Origin: Watersipora subatra
Lineage: Eukaryota > Bryozoa > Gymnolaemata > Cheilostomatida > Watersiporidae
Reading direction: 5' to 3'
Length of the DNA stretch: 64,000 nucleotides
Assembly (NCBI RefSeq): GCF_963576615.1
Contig: NC_088714.1
Span: 3,968,001-4,032,000 of the forward strand
Made by a program: the position numbers and the translations under genes. Position 1 is the stretch's first letter; every line of letters begins with the position of its first letter. This document shows, piece by piece, positions 44,162 to 56,700 of the stretch. The notes beneath the pieces are model-generated. The model had not been told where the DNA came from. It saw only the letters and a program-made list of their open reading frames with translations, and made no database searches.

Positions 44162-45691
44162 TCCCACGACCAAACACAAGCGAAGCGAGTGTTTGGGAGC
44201 TTTATGATAAATGCATATGTGCACACAACTCCTGAAAATTTTCCATCATCGGCATACCCAAACCCTTGTTTTGAAATCCCATCAAAAAATTTAACCATTT
44301 TTCTGTGGAGTCGTTTAAGCATAATAATGATACAAAACACATAAGCCTATTTAAATATGTTACTAAGTCTTTGAAAAGTGTCGAAAATATCCTAAAACTT
44401 ACCCATCTGATCAGATAATACATAACTAGAAAGATTAATTTGGCCTAAAATTGCCATTAAAACCTGACAAGCCTTTTTAATCAAAATTAAGACCGGCCAA
44501 CAAAATGCTCATAAAGCCGTGAGACAGATAGTAGAACCATAAAGTCGTGCGCATTTCACAAGAAAAACGTGCACATTTCACCAGTTTATGGCATTGTCCA
44601 ATTGCCGAAGGTTTTTGTAATAAACGTAGACCGTTTGAGGGGTAGACCGACTTACAGGTACGAAAATGTGGTACACAGTTTATCAGCTTGTTTTTGTCCA
44701 ATTACTGAAGGTTTCATTAAATAATCAAGAATATTATCCAAATGTTTTTACTTCTTATGTACAAGCTAGGGCCGAACTACAATGCCCCTTTATGACATGA
44801 ACATTTCTTTGTTTTGCTCCAGTTTGCAGAAAACTTCCAGACACACGTGAATGCTAATGCTTGCTTTCTGTTAAAGATCGCTGTCAAAACCATTCTACCT
44901 TCAACACAACCAACTTTCAAACTGGGTATATTACATAGCAGCTTGCCATTTTACTCGTAGTATGGCATTTCAGAGATATAATAAACATATTTCATTATTG
45001 CTGTTGTTAGTTAAATTACATACAGTACAGTAGGTTAGGCCTACAGCTTTAATTAATATATATTTTATTGTTGTAAAACAGGCTTGAGATAGTAGTAGAT
45101 CAGGTCTGATTTTTATACAACCTTTTGCTTTGCATAATTAACCTTTTGAATATCATTTCAAAACAACTCGTCAACTACCATGAACATACAACCTCCCAAA
45201 ACACCACGTCGTCGCAGTGGCCGTCCACGTGTCTCCCAATTATTACAGCGCAATAGGAGGATAAATAGAAGGTCCTCACGGTAACCATCAACATCAAATG
45301 CTAATGTTCAACAACACGCTAGTCAAAATAATAACAGCAACTCATTTGATACAGATAATCCTTTAGTAGATGTTGTAGGCGATGTAAATGACATTGACTT
45401 GGCAGCCCCTTTGTTTCCAGATGATGATCATGATTTTATGGACATCATTGGCCATGACAATATTGCACCAAATATTGCACAAAACAATATTGCTCCTCCC
45501 AATGCTGCCCCCATCACATTCCTCATTTTCAATCTTTAGATTGTCCTGATTCTCAATAACTGCGTAACAACTCACATTTACATTATACTCTGTCAATTCC
45601 TGCTGACAACTACTTTTTCAACAACTAGCAGTACCCTTTCTTTTTTCCATTATCACTTTGGTCGTGGGCTGTATGACAGGGTAATTTCTAG
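44162..45691 (+). mobile_element. Helitron-like element, copy A
   Basis: Shares its two ends with 57295-58448: left tccca(c/t)gaccaaacac..., right ...ggtcgtgggctgtatgacag-ggtaatttctag. No terminal inverted repeats and no evident target duplication; both copies start TC and end CTAG followed by T, as Helitrons do. Contains the broken frame at 45180-45539. The right-hand hairpin is weak, so the class is tentative. Confidence 0.4.
45180..45539 (+). pseudogene. Basic N-terminal transposon protein fragment, one stop
   Basis: One frame of 119 codons from ATG with a single TAA at 45282-45284. Before it: MNIQPPKTPRRRSGRPRVSQ and more Arg; after it an Asn/Asp-rich stretch (NPLVDVVGDVNDIDLAAPLF). The basic, Pro/Arg-rich start resembles N-termini of transposon-borne proteins, but I cannot name the family. 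Copy B of the element lacks this region. Confidence 0.45.
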
Positions 45692-46047
45692 TATTATACA
45701 GAAAAACAACACAAATGGCTTTAACATATTTTAATTATTTATATGTGTGACATTGCCAATGAAAGCATATCCAGATGCATAAAAACCAATGTATACTAAT
45801 TTCATGGATGCACAATGAAGACATTTGTAGGTTATAATATACAAAACAGCAACAAAAATATTTCAATGTACTTTCGTGGTTCATCATGTGTCATGCTACA
45901 AATGCAAGTATTTCCACACAGATACGTGCCTATGTGAACTACTGCCATAGACGTAAGACATACAAGTATAAGATAGAAAAAAACAAAACGTCGGCCCATA
46001 ACATTCTGCTAAAATGAAAACACGTCTGTAAAAGAGGTAACACGAGG

Positions 46048-46365
46048 TCAAAAACTTAAAGGTTCATCAGTTTTAGGAAACAGTAGGTCTGTTATTCCAA
46101 TATATATCCTGGTGCAGCCGACATATCGTTTGCTGCGCACATACATTTCGACCGTGAATTCCTCTATGTTCAGAGGAAAATTATTAGTGTCAAGAAGTAA
46201 ACAGAGGTTCGACTGCACACCCAGGCAGCTTTTGATGGCATCAAGCAACTGAGTGTAGGTGTAATCTGCCTTCACAGTGAGTTTAGTCATGGGGTAACGA
46301 GAGTCCCGTGACCACCTCCCGTCTTCCACCTGCCTCTTGACTCCAGCCGTAAATATGTAGCTGTT
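46048..46365 (-). CDS. SAM-domain gene, exon 5
   Basis: Acceptor cctgttaacag; 105 codons from NSYIFTAGVKRQVEDG to PKTDEPLSF and TGA. The best-supported single exon of the gene by length and composition. Confidence 0.7.
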   Translation of the reverse strand, partial: NSYIFTAGVKRQVEDGRWSRDSRYPMTKLTVKADYTYTQLLDAIKSCLGVQSNLCLLLDTNNFPLNIEEFTVEMYVRSKRYVGCTRIYIGITDLLFPKTDEPLSF

Positions 46366-49300
46366 CTGTTAACAGGTTGTACGAAGCCATTGAAGTTGCA
46401 GTATGAAACGCAATGAACAATTAAAAAAATATAAGATAAGACAAATCCTTAACACCCTAAGCTACAGACTTTAAAGATGTGATTGCATCAAAAAAGTAGA
46501 TCAAATGAAATTAAGACCAATAAAAGGCTAAAACATCAGCTATAATTTGATATCATTTTTGTCTTTGTAGACTAACCCTGTCCAGAGATATAAGCGTTTG
46601 AATGGGGCCATCTTTTAAAACACTCAGATTCGAGCGGGTGCTTCATTCGTGATGTAACGAGTGATACATGTGAAATGAGTCCACGAACGATAAATATAAG
46701 ATCTCTTCTTTAGCCAATCATCAGCACGAAATTTTTTATATAGGTCGTAATAAATGGTATCGGTAGTAAAACGCGTTGTCTGTGATCTCAAAGTTAGGGT
46801 TTTACTCAATTACTAGATCGCACATAGACATCGATATTTACTGACTTAATTGATATCGTTAATTTACTGAATTACTGCATCGACACGTTTTATTGACAAA
46901 CAACAGAATTATAAGAGTGCTTTCAGCTCCTGCGAAGGTGACTCTAGTTTTTTGAGCATCAGGTAATTAAAGGGATACAGAACAGAATTTACTGATGAAG
47001 GCCAACAAGTGGTTAAAGATTGGGGTGGACAGCATATGGTTCGAGCTGACAGGCGTCAGCAGCGGTATGCTGCAGAGGAAGATAAGAGAATGAAGGTAAA
47101 TTTATCTTCAACTTTGAGTCTCCTATATATATATATATACTGTTGTGTTTACATTGAGGTTATAATTCCGTTTGAAACTATAATATAACTTTCTGTGCAT
47201 GTGAATACGAGAGATAGAGACAGGTTGTATCACTAGTTACATCATTTTGGGCAAGTCTTGGCATGCCTTTTTTCCTGAGCGTTTTTACCGTGATCAGTTT
47301 TTGTCGATTTTAATCTTCAAATATCTTGACAATGAGATCGCCTAACACAACAAACAACATCTCAACTGATAGTAAAAAAGTATCATTTAAAATGAACTAA
47401 AATTTAAAGCAATCACATCTTTAAGGGTGTTTTTGACGGGTTGCTACGAAACGATTTGCCTAGTTAGAAATTTGACTCTGACCCAAAAATTGTGCATATT
47501 TAAAAATATGAGGGGAAATAAAAATAATATAAAAATTGTGTAAATCATTATGCACAAACCAGTAGTGATTGAATCTTATTTCCAGAAAAAAAATTTGGAA
47601 GGCACTACAGGGTTCAGCAAAAACATAGCAAACTTTTATATACTGTAGTTTTAACAAAAGTAAAACCTCAAATGAATTAGGAAAAAGCCAAGATTATTTC
47701 TTTTTGCCTCCAATTACATTAAAGAGTAGTAACAGATCAATAGGGCCACAGGCTTTACTCTATTACATTGAAGGGTGGTAGCAGATCAATAGGGACACAG
47801 GCTTTACTCTATTACATTGAAAGGTAATAATAGATCAATAGGGCCACAGGCTTCACTCAAAGTCAAAAGTCAGTCAAAACTATTGAAACTGTATAAGCAC
47901 TTTCTCTTATTCCCTATTCTTACCTTTTTCAACTTCACATGCTGCTTTGAACTCTGTTGATCAGACTGCATCAGTGAGTTGCTGGTATGAAGCGGCGCAT
48001 TAGCTCTTACAGCCTGTGCATCTACGATCACCTCACTCATGTTTTCTAATAGAAGACAAGCCCTAGTTACAGTACTTTATTAGACACGAAAGCATGGTCC
48101 TGAGGCAATCATGGTAATGAGGTAATGATCATTTAATACTCTTTTTGTAAGGCTCTCCAACAAAATTAATAATTTCATACGCTGTACCCAGCCTTACCAC
48201 CATTCCTTCGGCAAGATAGAAACGACAAAAACCCGCAAGCCAAACGTGTTTTGTTACTAGCAAATTTTTATCAAATGCTTGCGAAATACGGAAGTGGCAC
48301 TTGCGAACAATGCACAAAAAATGCTACAAGCTATTTCATTTTAAGTATTTTCCCCACTCCAGTTGCTCCTGTTTCGATTTGAGCAGTTCTGTGTGCTCAA
48401 CTCAGAAGATACCTTGTAATGGAAAACTAGTGCTAATACTACCGTATGTTATCCCTGATCGCAATGCTAATTCAAAACATCGCGCCATAATAACCATGCA
48501 AAAAAGGCGTCAAATTCTATAATCTTTTTAACAAACTGAACCATTGAAACACTTATCAAACGATACCCCAACGTGCGCACAACTCCAAATCTGCATCATC
48601 CGCATAATAGAAACGGTGATAAAAAATCATACACCGCTTATATAGCCTGGAATCGCTATGCTCACCGGGGTAGGTGACTGGCTGTGCTGGTGGTTGTGCC
48701 GGGTACACGTACGAGCGCTTCTGAGCCGCTCGCATCTTTTTCAACTGCGTAACAACCTACGAAACAGCAATGATGAAAATTATAATAGACTATTCACAGA
48801 CTACTAGTCGCAATTGTAGACTATTGAAAAGACTTGTCTTATAACACTATCATTTTGCTACAATTCTTACAAAGTAACATATAACCATAACATCAAAATT
48901 AAAATGATTTATTTTTATATAGCTTGTAAAACAAACAGGCATGTCAGAAAAGTTGTGGTAGCTTTTAACAAATCCAATTTTGCATTGCAACTTGAATATT
49001 CAAAGGAACATAAAATATGCTATACACGTGTATATTATCAAACTCATATGTTGCAGAATTTTATAACAATAAGTTGCATGCATATCAAAATGGTGGGTGA
49101 AGTATCTTTAGGGTACAGCAATTATAATATAGCACATCTTCAACTGTTAGAGCTAGTACAAAATTATAAAGCGAAACAAATAATAAATATAAATTTAGTT
49201 AACAAGTAAAAGCTTACTATCAATATTATTATAGTGTAATAATATTTTGTGCACAATATTGTAATTTTCGACTAAATGACTTGCGCTTTCACCTAGGTAA

Positions 49301-50754
49301 TACCCTAAATTTGTGACCAACACTACACTTTTTGATGAAAGGTTTAAACTTTGACAAGTGTCAAAACTGGCCTGTTGGTAAACGTGTATTTTGGGAAAAT
49401 GATCATTTTCTATATGAAACTGAGTGTGATAAATGTTGCAACCCAACAGAAATATCCCAAGAGCCAGAAGCAATCATATGAGCAGTAGTGTTAGATACCC
49501 TTGCATATGCATCCCGGACTCGTACACGATGCCCAATTCTCAGGCTATTGCAAATCTCTTTAAGTTCGTCATCCTGCAGGCAGCTGAATATAGCTCTGCT
49601 GTCTATTGCCTCATCTGCACATAAAGCAGGTAACAAAATACGACTAGCACTCATATTACAAGCTGACCTCCAGCTGACAATTGTATAAATGAAGTTCCAA
49701 TAAATAAGGAAATTCTTGCTATATTGTTGAGTTATTAGTTTAATCCGTGTTCACTACTGGAGGGAAAGCAACGTGGTCCCGTAATTAGTACCACTGGTGA
49801 CAAAACAACAAAGGCAGACAATTTGGTAGACACGCTACATAGAATAGTTTTATACTTAGCAAAGTACTACTACTATTGCTCTGAGCAAATGTGCGACATA
49901 TTAAAAATGCTAATTAAAGCTAGATGGATCATAAAACAACCAATCAATTTTAAATAATGAAAGTAGCCTTCAGCCAATGCAGTTGGCCAACCTAGCTTGC
50001 TGTTCTGAAATGAATTATATGACAACTCAAGTCATAGCGGCTCATGCTGCTACCAATTAACAATCTAGCCTATATGGACGTTAAATTTCATATCTCTGAA
50101 AAAGCCATTCAGTCCAATGGCAGCAACTGAGCATTGCGGATAAAACAATACTACCAACATGTTATAAAACTCTAGTAACGTTTACTAGCGTTGTATGAAG
50201 CAATGAAATCTGCAAAATCGTTTACCCAACAATTTTATGACTACTTTTTGCAGAATATTTTTTACAACGAAAGTAGGTATGTAAAAAAATAACAACAATG
50301 ATCTGGTTAGCAGAAGTTATAAGTAAAACGGATTTGCCCATAAAGTTCACACTAACGTCGTAAGCTTTATTTCCAACACTATCATTGAATAGCAATGGGT
50401 GGCACATTTTGACTCTTACATGTGTAGCCTGAAAGTATGAATGCATAAACTTAATTTCAGTTTAGTCCAATAGCTCAATATTCCTATTCATCTAATCGAT
50501 CTTATAGAATGTCAGTCTAACAAACAACCAGACCAAACGTAGTAATTATTAGTTACACACGCATACCAAAATGCATAAAGGCGATATGGAAAATGTTCGC
50601 TACATTCTTATATTTACCTTAAATAAATTGGAAATCACTACAATTATTACAGCACACCTGTAAAAACTTTGCGAATGCTTGGTGGACATGACGGACGAAA
50701 CAGCTCATCAAGCCAATCCTTTTCCTTGTCATATTCACTTTCAGGGCACAACAT
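46048..50754 (-). CDS. SAM-domain protein, five exons, 247 aa
   Basis: Minus-strand exons 50658-50754 (ATG), 49499-49614, 48666-48756, 47924-48045 and 46048-46365 (TGA) join in phase with GT/AG sites at every junction, to 247 codons. Residues about 14-72 form a sterile-alpha-motif-like domain: WLDELF, then FTDEAIDSRAIFSCLQDDEL and IGHRVRV, matching the SAM pattern (I-D-x-x-x-L...D-L-K...L-G-x-R). A Pro/Gln-rich linker (PAQPPAQPVTYP) and a Ser/Gln-rich exon follow. The C-terminal exon (YTYTQLLDAIKSCLGVQSNL; YVGCTRIYIGI) may be a small beta-grasp-like fold, but that is a guess. SAM domains mediate protein-protein or RNA binding. I do not recognise the gene. Intron 3 contains a dispersed hairpin repeat. 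Confidence 0.72.
46970..47094 (+). other. Exon-like stretch, uncertain
   Basis: Between ggatacag and gtaaat one frame reads TEFTDEGQQVVKDWGGQHMV and ends EEDKRMK. It looks exon-like with plausible splice edges, but a second frame is also open almost to the end and there is no partner exon. Listed for completeness. Confidence 0.2.
47701..47860 (+). repeat. 49-bp repeat, three units
   Basis: Three copies about 49 bp apart of attacattgaagggtggtag-cagatcaatagggacacagg-ctttactct. Lies left of SAM-gene exon 47924-48045, in intron 4. Confidence 0.85.
47924..48045 (-). CDS. SAM-domain gene, exon 4
   Basis: Acceptor ttctattag, donor gtaaga. Two bases plus 40 codons: NMSEVIVDAQAVRANAPLHT, then a Ser/Gln-rich end with KQHVKLKK. 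Phase fits both neighbours. Confidence 0.68.
48225..48625. repeat. Dispersed hairpin-type repeat, second copy
   Basis: Resembles 32690-32845 (cgcttgcgaa, tttcgatttgagcagt) and the complement of 32540-32640 as seen at 34320-34440 (gtgcgcacaactccaaatct). It lies in intron 3 of the SAM-domain gene. Confidence 0.55.
48666..48756 (-). CDS. SAM-domain gene, exon 3
   Basis: Acceptor tgtttcgtag, donor gtgagc; 30 codons plus one base: VVTQLKKMRAAQKRSYVYPA and a Pro-rich end. Confidence 0.68.
49499..49614 (-). CDS. SAM-domain gene, exon 2
   Basis: Acceptor ctttatgtgcag, donor gtatct. Two bases plus 38 codons, carrying the core of the SAM domain (RAIFSCLQDDELKEICNSLR, IGHRVRVRDAYAR). An open frame extends upstream of the acceptor, but only this acceptor fits the phase of exon 1. 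Confidence 0.7.
50658..50754 (-). CDS. SAM-domain gene, exon 1
   Basis: ATG at 50754-50752; 32 codons plus one base, donor gtgtgc. Encodes MLCPESEYDKEKDWLDELFR and PSCPPSIRKVFT. An in-frame stop lies just upstream of the ATG (taatg overlap), supporting the start. Confidence 0.65.
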
Positions 50755-52137
50755 TACGCTTATGCATTAAAATGCAGATTAAAAATAAATGAAAACTATC
50801 TTCAAAAATTTTTGTTTACTTTCTAGGGCTATAATATAACGCGAATACGCGATCGCCTTAATTAATAACATAAATAATTTAGGGATGACTTCAGCAACTA
50901 TTGTACCTCTCTGTTCAGAGAGCCTAGCCCAAGCAGCTCGTAATAGTCAGGCTAAATCACGAATTTTATGAATACGAGTTATGAATATATGATTTAGCCA
51001 ATAGGATACTATGTACATATATTACCAAATCTACTACGTACGCCAATCAACCAAGTTGTTTCTTTGACGCGTATTTTACTAATAGGAGTTGTTTTCTGTT
51101 GTTCTACGTGTCGTTGGGTTGACAACTCATTCTACGTTTGATTAGGCCACATTAATGAACATGTACAAGTAAGAGGCTACCAGGTATAATCCCATGTAAT
51201 AAAAACTCATCTCTATTTTAATAAATGTGGCACTTTGTTTAACACAGGGAAAGTAAGAAACACATTTAGAAAACAACCTAAATATTGCAATTTCATAACT
51301 ATGATAATAATTGTTTTTTCACAACTTAATGAGCGGTCCATTGAAATGCAAGCAGGGTAAAAGATATAGGCCTACTGTACATAAATTTGTTATTGAACTT
51401 GATCTTAAAAGTGATAAAATATATATATGTGAAGTATGCTTGAAATTTAGACAGCATTCCATTGAAGAGATATGTTGATCACATGACTTGAAGTTTATGT
51501 GTATGTGACTACTTGTAATGACGTATAAACCATTACAAAAATGTCTAACATAAAAATTATGAAACAATGAGACTTGCTGGTTTAATTCTCATACACATCA
51601 TTTGTGCTAGCGCAGAATACTATAACTTTTATTAAGCATGTTTGAACAGTGTTGATGGACTCTCTATTGATGCACCTCGCTTGCTGTCAAAGCCAGTAAG
51701 TCCCTAATAATTGTTTCGCATATATAAGACCACCCTCAACGCACACAAGATAAAATGAGCTAAGATAAAGACTTCGAAAAAACATTTTACTTTTTCTTAA
51801 ACTTGCCAAATTAATAAGGATTAAGAAGAATTTCTGCATTGACAAAGCTGCAGCAATGTGAGGAACACCACTCTTAATTGTCTTTTGGCAGCGACATAGC
51901 TAATTTTAGTCACCCGCTAGAGTTTTGCACAAATATCTTCAGCAGATTATGTAAAGTTAGGTTAATTTAGCTTATTTGAAGAAAATTTCAGTAGCAACAA
52001 TGCAAAGCAAGTTCATAGGCGTCAATTCACATGACTAGACATTTTTAAAATTTCGGCAGTTTAAAACCAGCAAAAATCAAGAAGATTTTACTATTCTTTT
52101 GTTTTTTTCTATTGTTCATTTTGTTGACATGACTAAT
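50755..52137. other. No gene recognised
   Basis: Upstream of the SAM-domain gene; the promoter must lie here but no clear TATA box or other motif was identified. Rest is AT-rich with short frames. Confidence 0.5.
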
Positions 52138-52400
52138 TCTTATAGATAGCGCTTATAGATAGCTCTTATAGATAGCTCTTATAGATAGCTCTTATAGATA
52201 GCTCTTATAGATAGCTCTTATAGATAGCTCTTATAGATAGTTCTTATAGATAGCTCTTATAGATAGTTCTTATAGATAGCTCTTATAGATAGCTCTTATA
52301 GATAGCTCTTATAGATAGCTCTTATAGATAGCTCTTATAGATAGCTCTTATAGATAGCTCTTATAGATAACTCTTATAGATAACTCTTATAGATGGCTCT
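52138..52400 (+). repeat. 13-bp tandem array
   Basis: About 20 copies of gatagctcttata. Confidence 0.93.
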
Positions 52401-52429
52401 ACACGAGTATCATACATCTTGTTTTTGTA

Positions 52430-52695
52430 GGTAGGTGTACATAATTATTATAGGTACACCTGATTCTTTTAAATAAGTGTACACAATTATTATAGATACA
52501 GCTGATTCTTTTAGATAAGTGTACACAATTATTATAGATACAACTGATTCTTGTAGATAAGTGTACACAATTATTATAGACACTGCAGATTCTTGTAGAT
52601 AAGTGTACACAATTATTATAAATACAGCTGATGTTTGTAGATAAGCGTACACTATTATTATAGATACAATTGATTCTTGTAAATAAGTGTAGACA
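52430..52695 (+). repeat. 42-bp tandem array
   Basis: About six copies of gataagtgtacacaattatt-atagatacagctgattcttg-ta. Because 42 is a multiple of three a repetitive minus-strand frame results; it is not a gene. Confidence 0.9.
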
Positions 52696-52714
52696 GCTGT
52701 TCTAGATACAAATA

Positions 52715-53645
52715 CATATACATTATATAGATATGTAGTGTTATGTACAGTTATTATATAGATATGCAGTGTTATGTACAGTTATTATATAGTTATGTAG
52801 TGTTATGTACAGTTATTATATAGATATGTAGTGTTATGTACAGTTATTATATAGATATGTAGTGTTATGTACAGTTATTATATAGATATGTAGTGTTATG
52901 TACAGTTATTATATAGATATTTAGTGTTATGTACAGTTATTATATAGATATGTAGTGTTATGTACAGTTATTATATAGTTATGTAGTGTTATGTACAGTT
53001 ATTATATAGATATGTAGTGTTATGTACAGTTATTATATAGATATGTAGTGGTATGTACAGTTATTATATAGATATGTAGTGTTATGTACAGTTATTATAT
53101 AGTTATGTAGTGTTATGTACAGTTATTATATAGATATGTAGTGTTATGTACAGTTATTATATAGATATGTAGTGTTATGTACAGTTATTATATAGATATG
53201 TAGTGTTATGTACAGTTATTATATAGATATTTAGTGTTATGTACAGTTATTATATAGATATGTAGTGTTATGTACAGTTATTATATAGATATGTAGTGTT
53301 ATGTACAGTTATTATATAGATATGTAGTGTTATGTACAGTTATTATATAGATATGTAGTGTTATGTACACTGTACATATCACTACATATCTATATAATAA
53401 CTGTACATTGTACAGTTATTATATAGATATGTAGTGGTATGTACAGTTATTATATAGATATGTAGTGTTATGTACAATTATTATATAGATATGTAGCGTT
53501 ATGTACAGTTGTTATATAGATATGTAGTGTTATGTACAGTTACTATATAGATATGTAGTGTTATGTACAGTTATTATATAGATATGTACTGTTATGTACA
53601 GTTATTATATAGATATGTAGTGTTATGTACAGTTATTATATACAG
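52715..53645 (+). repeat. 31-bp tandem array with one inverted unit
   Basis: About 30 near-identical copies of tatagatatgtagtgttatg-tacagttatta. At about 53368-53407 one unit is in the opposite orientation, between tgttatgtacac and ttgtacagttat, so it forms a hairpin with its neighbours. Confidence 0.93.
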
Positions 53646-53768
53646 TGCCATTGAGCTAGCTCCAGTAATGAATACAAGTGAATAACTATAGCAGGCTCAA
53701 ATTTACAACTCATTAATTTTTTGAATAAATATTTTGTATTTCTGTGTGTTAACAAACATTTCCTATAG

Positions 53769-56700
53769 ATTGTTTACAAAAAGCATGATAATGAAGTGTG
53801 TCAGGAGTATTTGCAGTTTTCCTTCTGCTTTTTCTCTAAATGCAAGTATGAAAAAAATTAGTCTTATTTCAAATCTATTTGATTTTATGAAAGAATATGC
53901 TTAGCGTTAATTCAACTTTTAACACTTGTGAGCACAAATTAATGAAATTATGTCTCAAGATGCTAATGGTCAGCCCGCTGTTCTTACTGAAGGAGACACA
54001 TCCTGGAGAATCTTTGGAAGGATTACAACCAGTTCCCATGCTGTTTGCTCAAGAAAGAGAGTTTGTATTGCTTACAGAACCAGATGAAATTAGCAGAGAT
54101 TTCAATTGCAAGCTGCCGTAAGTATCAACTATGTTTATAATCTACTTACTGACTTACCCTTGAGCCGAGATCATTAGCTAGTATCTGAAGAGGTGACACA
54201 AACACAACAGATGAAAAGTATATTATAGCCGAAAACGGTGCCAAGGACATTTTACAGTGTTGAAGTGAAACTAATTGGGATCGATAATATACCTTTTAAT
54301 ACATTGCTAATATAGTTAGTATAATTTGCTGCTGTTATGAATATTTACAAACAAACATTAAAAAATATCCAGGTGCAATGTTGAGCTCAAAAAAGCTTAC
54401 TAAGAAGTACAAATCAGATGCTGTGTAAATTTTAGGTTTGTGATAAACTACTCAACAATACTTGATTACCGAGCTCACAAAAACAAAGATTATGTAGATC
54501 AATATCTCTACCTCCAGTTCAGAATATGGAACTGGGATAAAGACAATTGCGCAACCAATATCACAGTATATATTGATGATGAAGTGGTAAGTGTACTGGC
54601 TGTTGTCAAGGCTAGTTGGTAGGTTTTTGTGGTTTGGAACTTTGACAGCGCTTTGTGTGAGCTGAAGTTGTTTGTTCTTTGAATATAGAATTAGCAAGCC
54701 AGACTAATAAACTCTCACATAACATGGCAGCTGTAACAACAGTTATATTATTTTACTCATTTTAATAATACACATGCAGCTTCATTAAATGTATGTATAA
54801 CTTATTATTGGCATTGGTAGTCATCAAAATATGATGTTTTTCGTTACATGCCAAAAAAAAACAAAAAAAACCAATAAAACTACCGACGTGAGGAATTATC
54901 ATAGATATATAAACCTAGATTGGCCAATAGGGAAAAAGCCTGTCAGACTTAAATAGCATGACGTTACGTCATTGTATTGTACCTAATGCTTGGCTGCACT
55001 GTTGTTTACAATGGAGCTAATGAGGAGAAGGTGACAAAATCACATTTATTTTCACATAACAACCTTCTTGGATACATAATCCAGTGAACCAAAGTGATTC
55101 TGTGATAATATCTGATAACCACCATAGATTAAAACTATAAAAGTTATGAAATGTTGCACACAAATCATGAGCCATCAGGGCTTTATTTTCCACCCCCTCT
55201 CCTATCCCCTTCTCTCTTTTCCCCTTCCCCTTCTCCTAAGAAGAAGGGGGAAGGGGAAAAGAAAAAAGGGGGAAAAAAGAGGGGGGGGGGGGGGCAAATA
55301 GCCCACCCACCCGAAGAGCCAGACCCTAGCTAGGTAAAAAACTAATATCATGCTGAACTAAACATGACTAAATATGATGAGCCTGTGAAGTTTTGATCTG
55401 ATCAGGGAAGTGGAATCAGTGGCTTTCTTAGCTAGAGCTGGAATGAGACCAAGGAATGCAGGGTCGGGCCAGACTCAGGGTCAGCAATAAGGGCCAAGAT
55501 CGAGGCGGACTGGGTCAGCATGCGTGATGTTTTTATTCATTTAAGGTTAAGAGATAGTTCTATTACAGCCTAATGTTGTGACATCAATAACCTAAGATAA
55601 AAGAAACCATTATCACACCAATCATTACCTATATTTTGTGGCTTGGTTTATAGATGCAATTTACAATTTATGGTTAGATATTGGTGGATCAATGCTATTC
55701 AATGGTTGATAGATTAATGGCATGATTTGGCTAGTGTTTTTATTACAGATTTTACTTTCAACTGCTATTATAATAAACAAGAAGACATTAGTTAAGAAAT
55801 ACTTCGCAAATATAGATATGGATAACCCAGCATAGTGGAAAGCAAAAATCCATCACTTCCCTAAAACTTCTAGTATTAGTGAAAGAAACTAAAAATAAAA
55901 TAAATTTGCTGAATTGAAGGTTCTTAGACATGCTTTTAAGTTCCTCAGGATGCCTTCGTTGTAATTGCCTCAATAGTATTGAGGTGGACCCTTCTTTGTA
56001 ACTTAACTTGCTTTCGCATATTGTACAAATAACTTGGTATTTCCCTTTCTTGACCGGCTTCTTCATGAACTCCCAGACAACCGACACGTTGAATATTTCT
56101 TGCCAAAAAACGTTGTGAAACCTATAATCCAAAACTATTGTTGCAGACGTAAAAATATAGTCTGAACTCACCTTGTTTTATTTCGCCTGGTCCTTTCACG
56201 CTGGGACTATACGCGACTCTATTTCAATCGCACTTAAAAAGCGATATACAATCGCTCTCATTTAGCCATAAACCTACTCGCGTCTTTGTATAAGAAGACC
56301 CCAGGGTCGGATGGCTCGACCAGGGCACCTCTGACCCGGTGGGTCAAGACCAGACGAGCTACCCGTGCCAGCTCTATTCTTGGCTTCATAATGTGCCCTA
56401 ATCGAAATATATATCTTTGCTATCTCACGAGCTAGGCTACTAGCATGAAGATTACACTTAAACAATAGCATAATGTTGAACCTCAGCAACCGCTCCATGG
56501 TGGCAATTAGTGCTAGCCTGGGAAAGTTTATCACTAATCCAGCACTACTAAGCAACACTCTCATCGCTTTCTCACTGTGGTTGCAAACCTCAATCACCAC
56601 AGGCGAAGATAAAGTCAAGCCACCACGATTCTTCACTGTGATTAGGGAATTTGTTGCTTGGTTGAAATCTTAGTTGGTAACATCCACGATGCTAGTGATA

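Noticed and set aside
50222-50446. Minus frame reading ATHVRVKMCHPLLFNDSVGN, considered as an extra SAM-gene exon
   Set aside because: Its phase does not fit exon 1, whereas joining exon 1 to 49614 gives a clean SAM domain. It could be an alternative exon but is unsupported.
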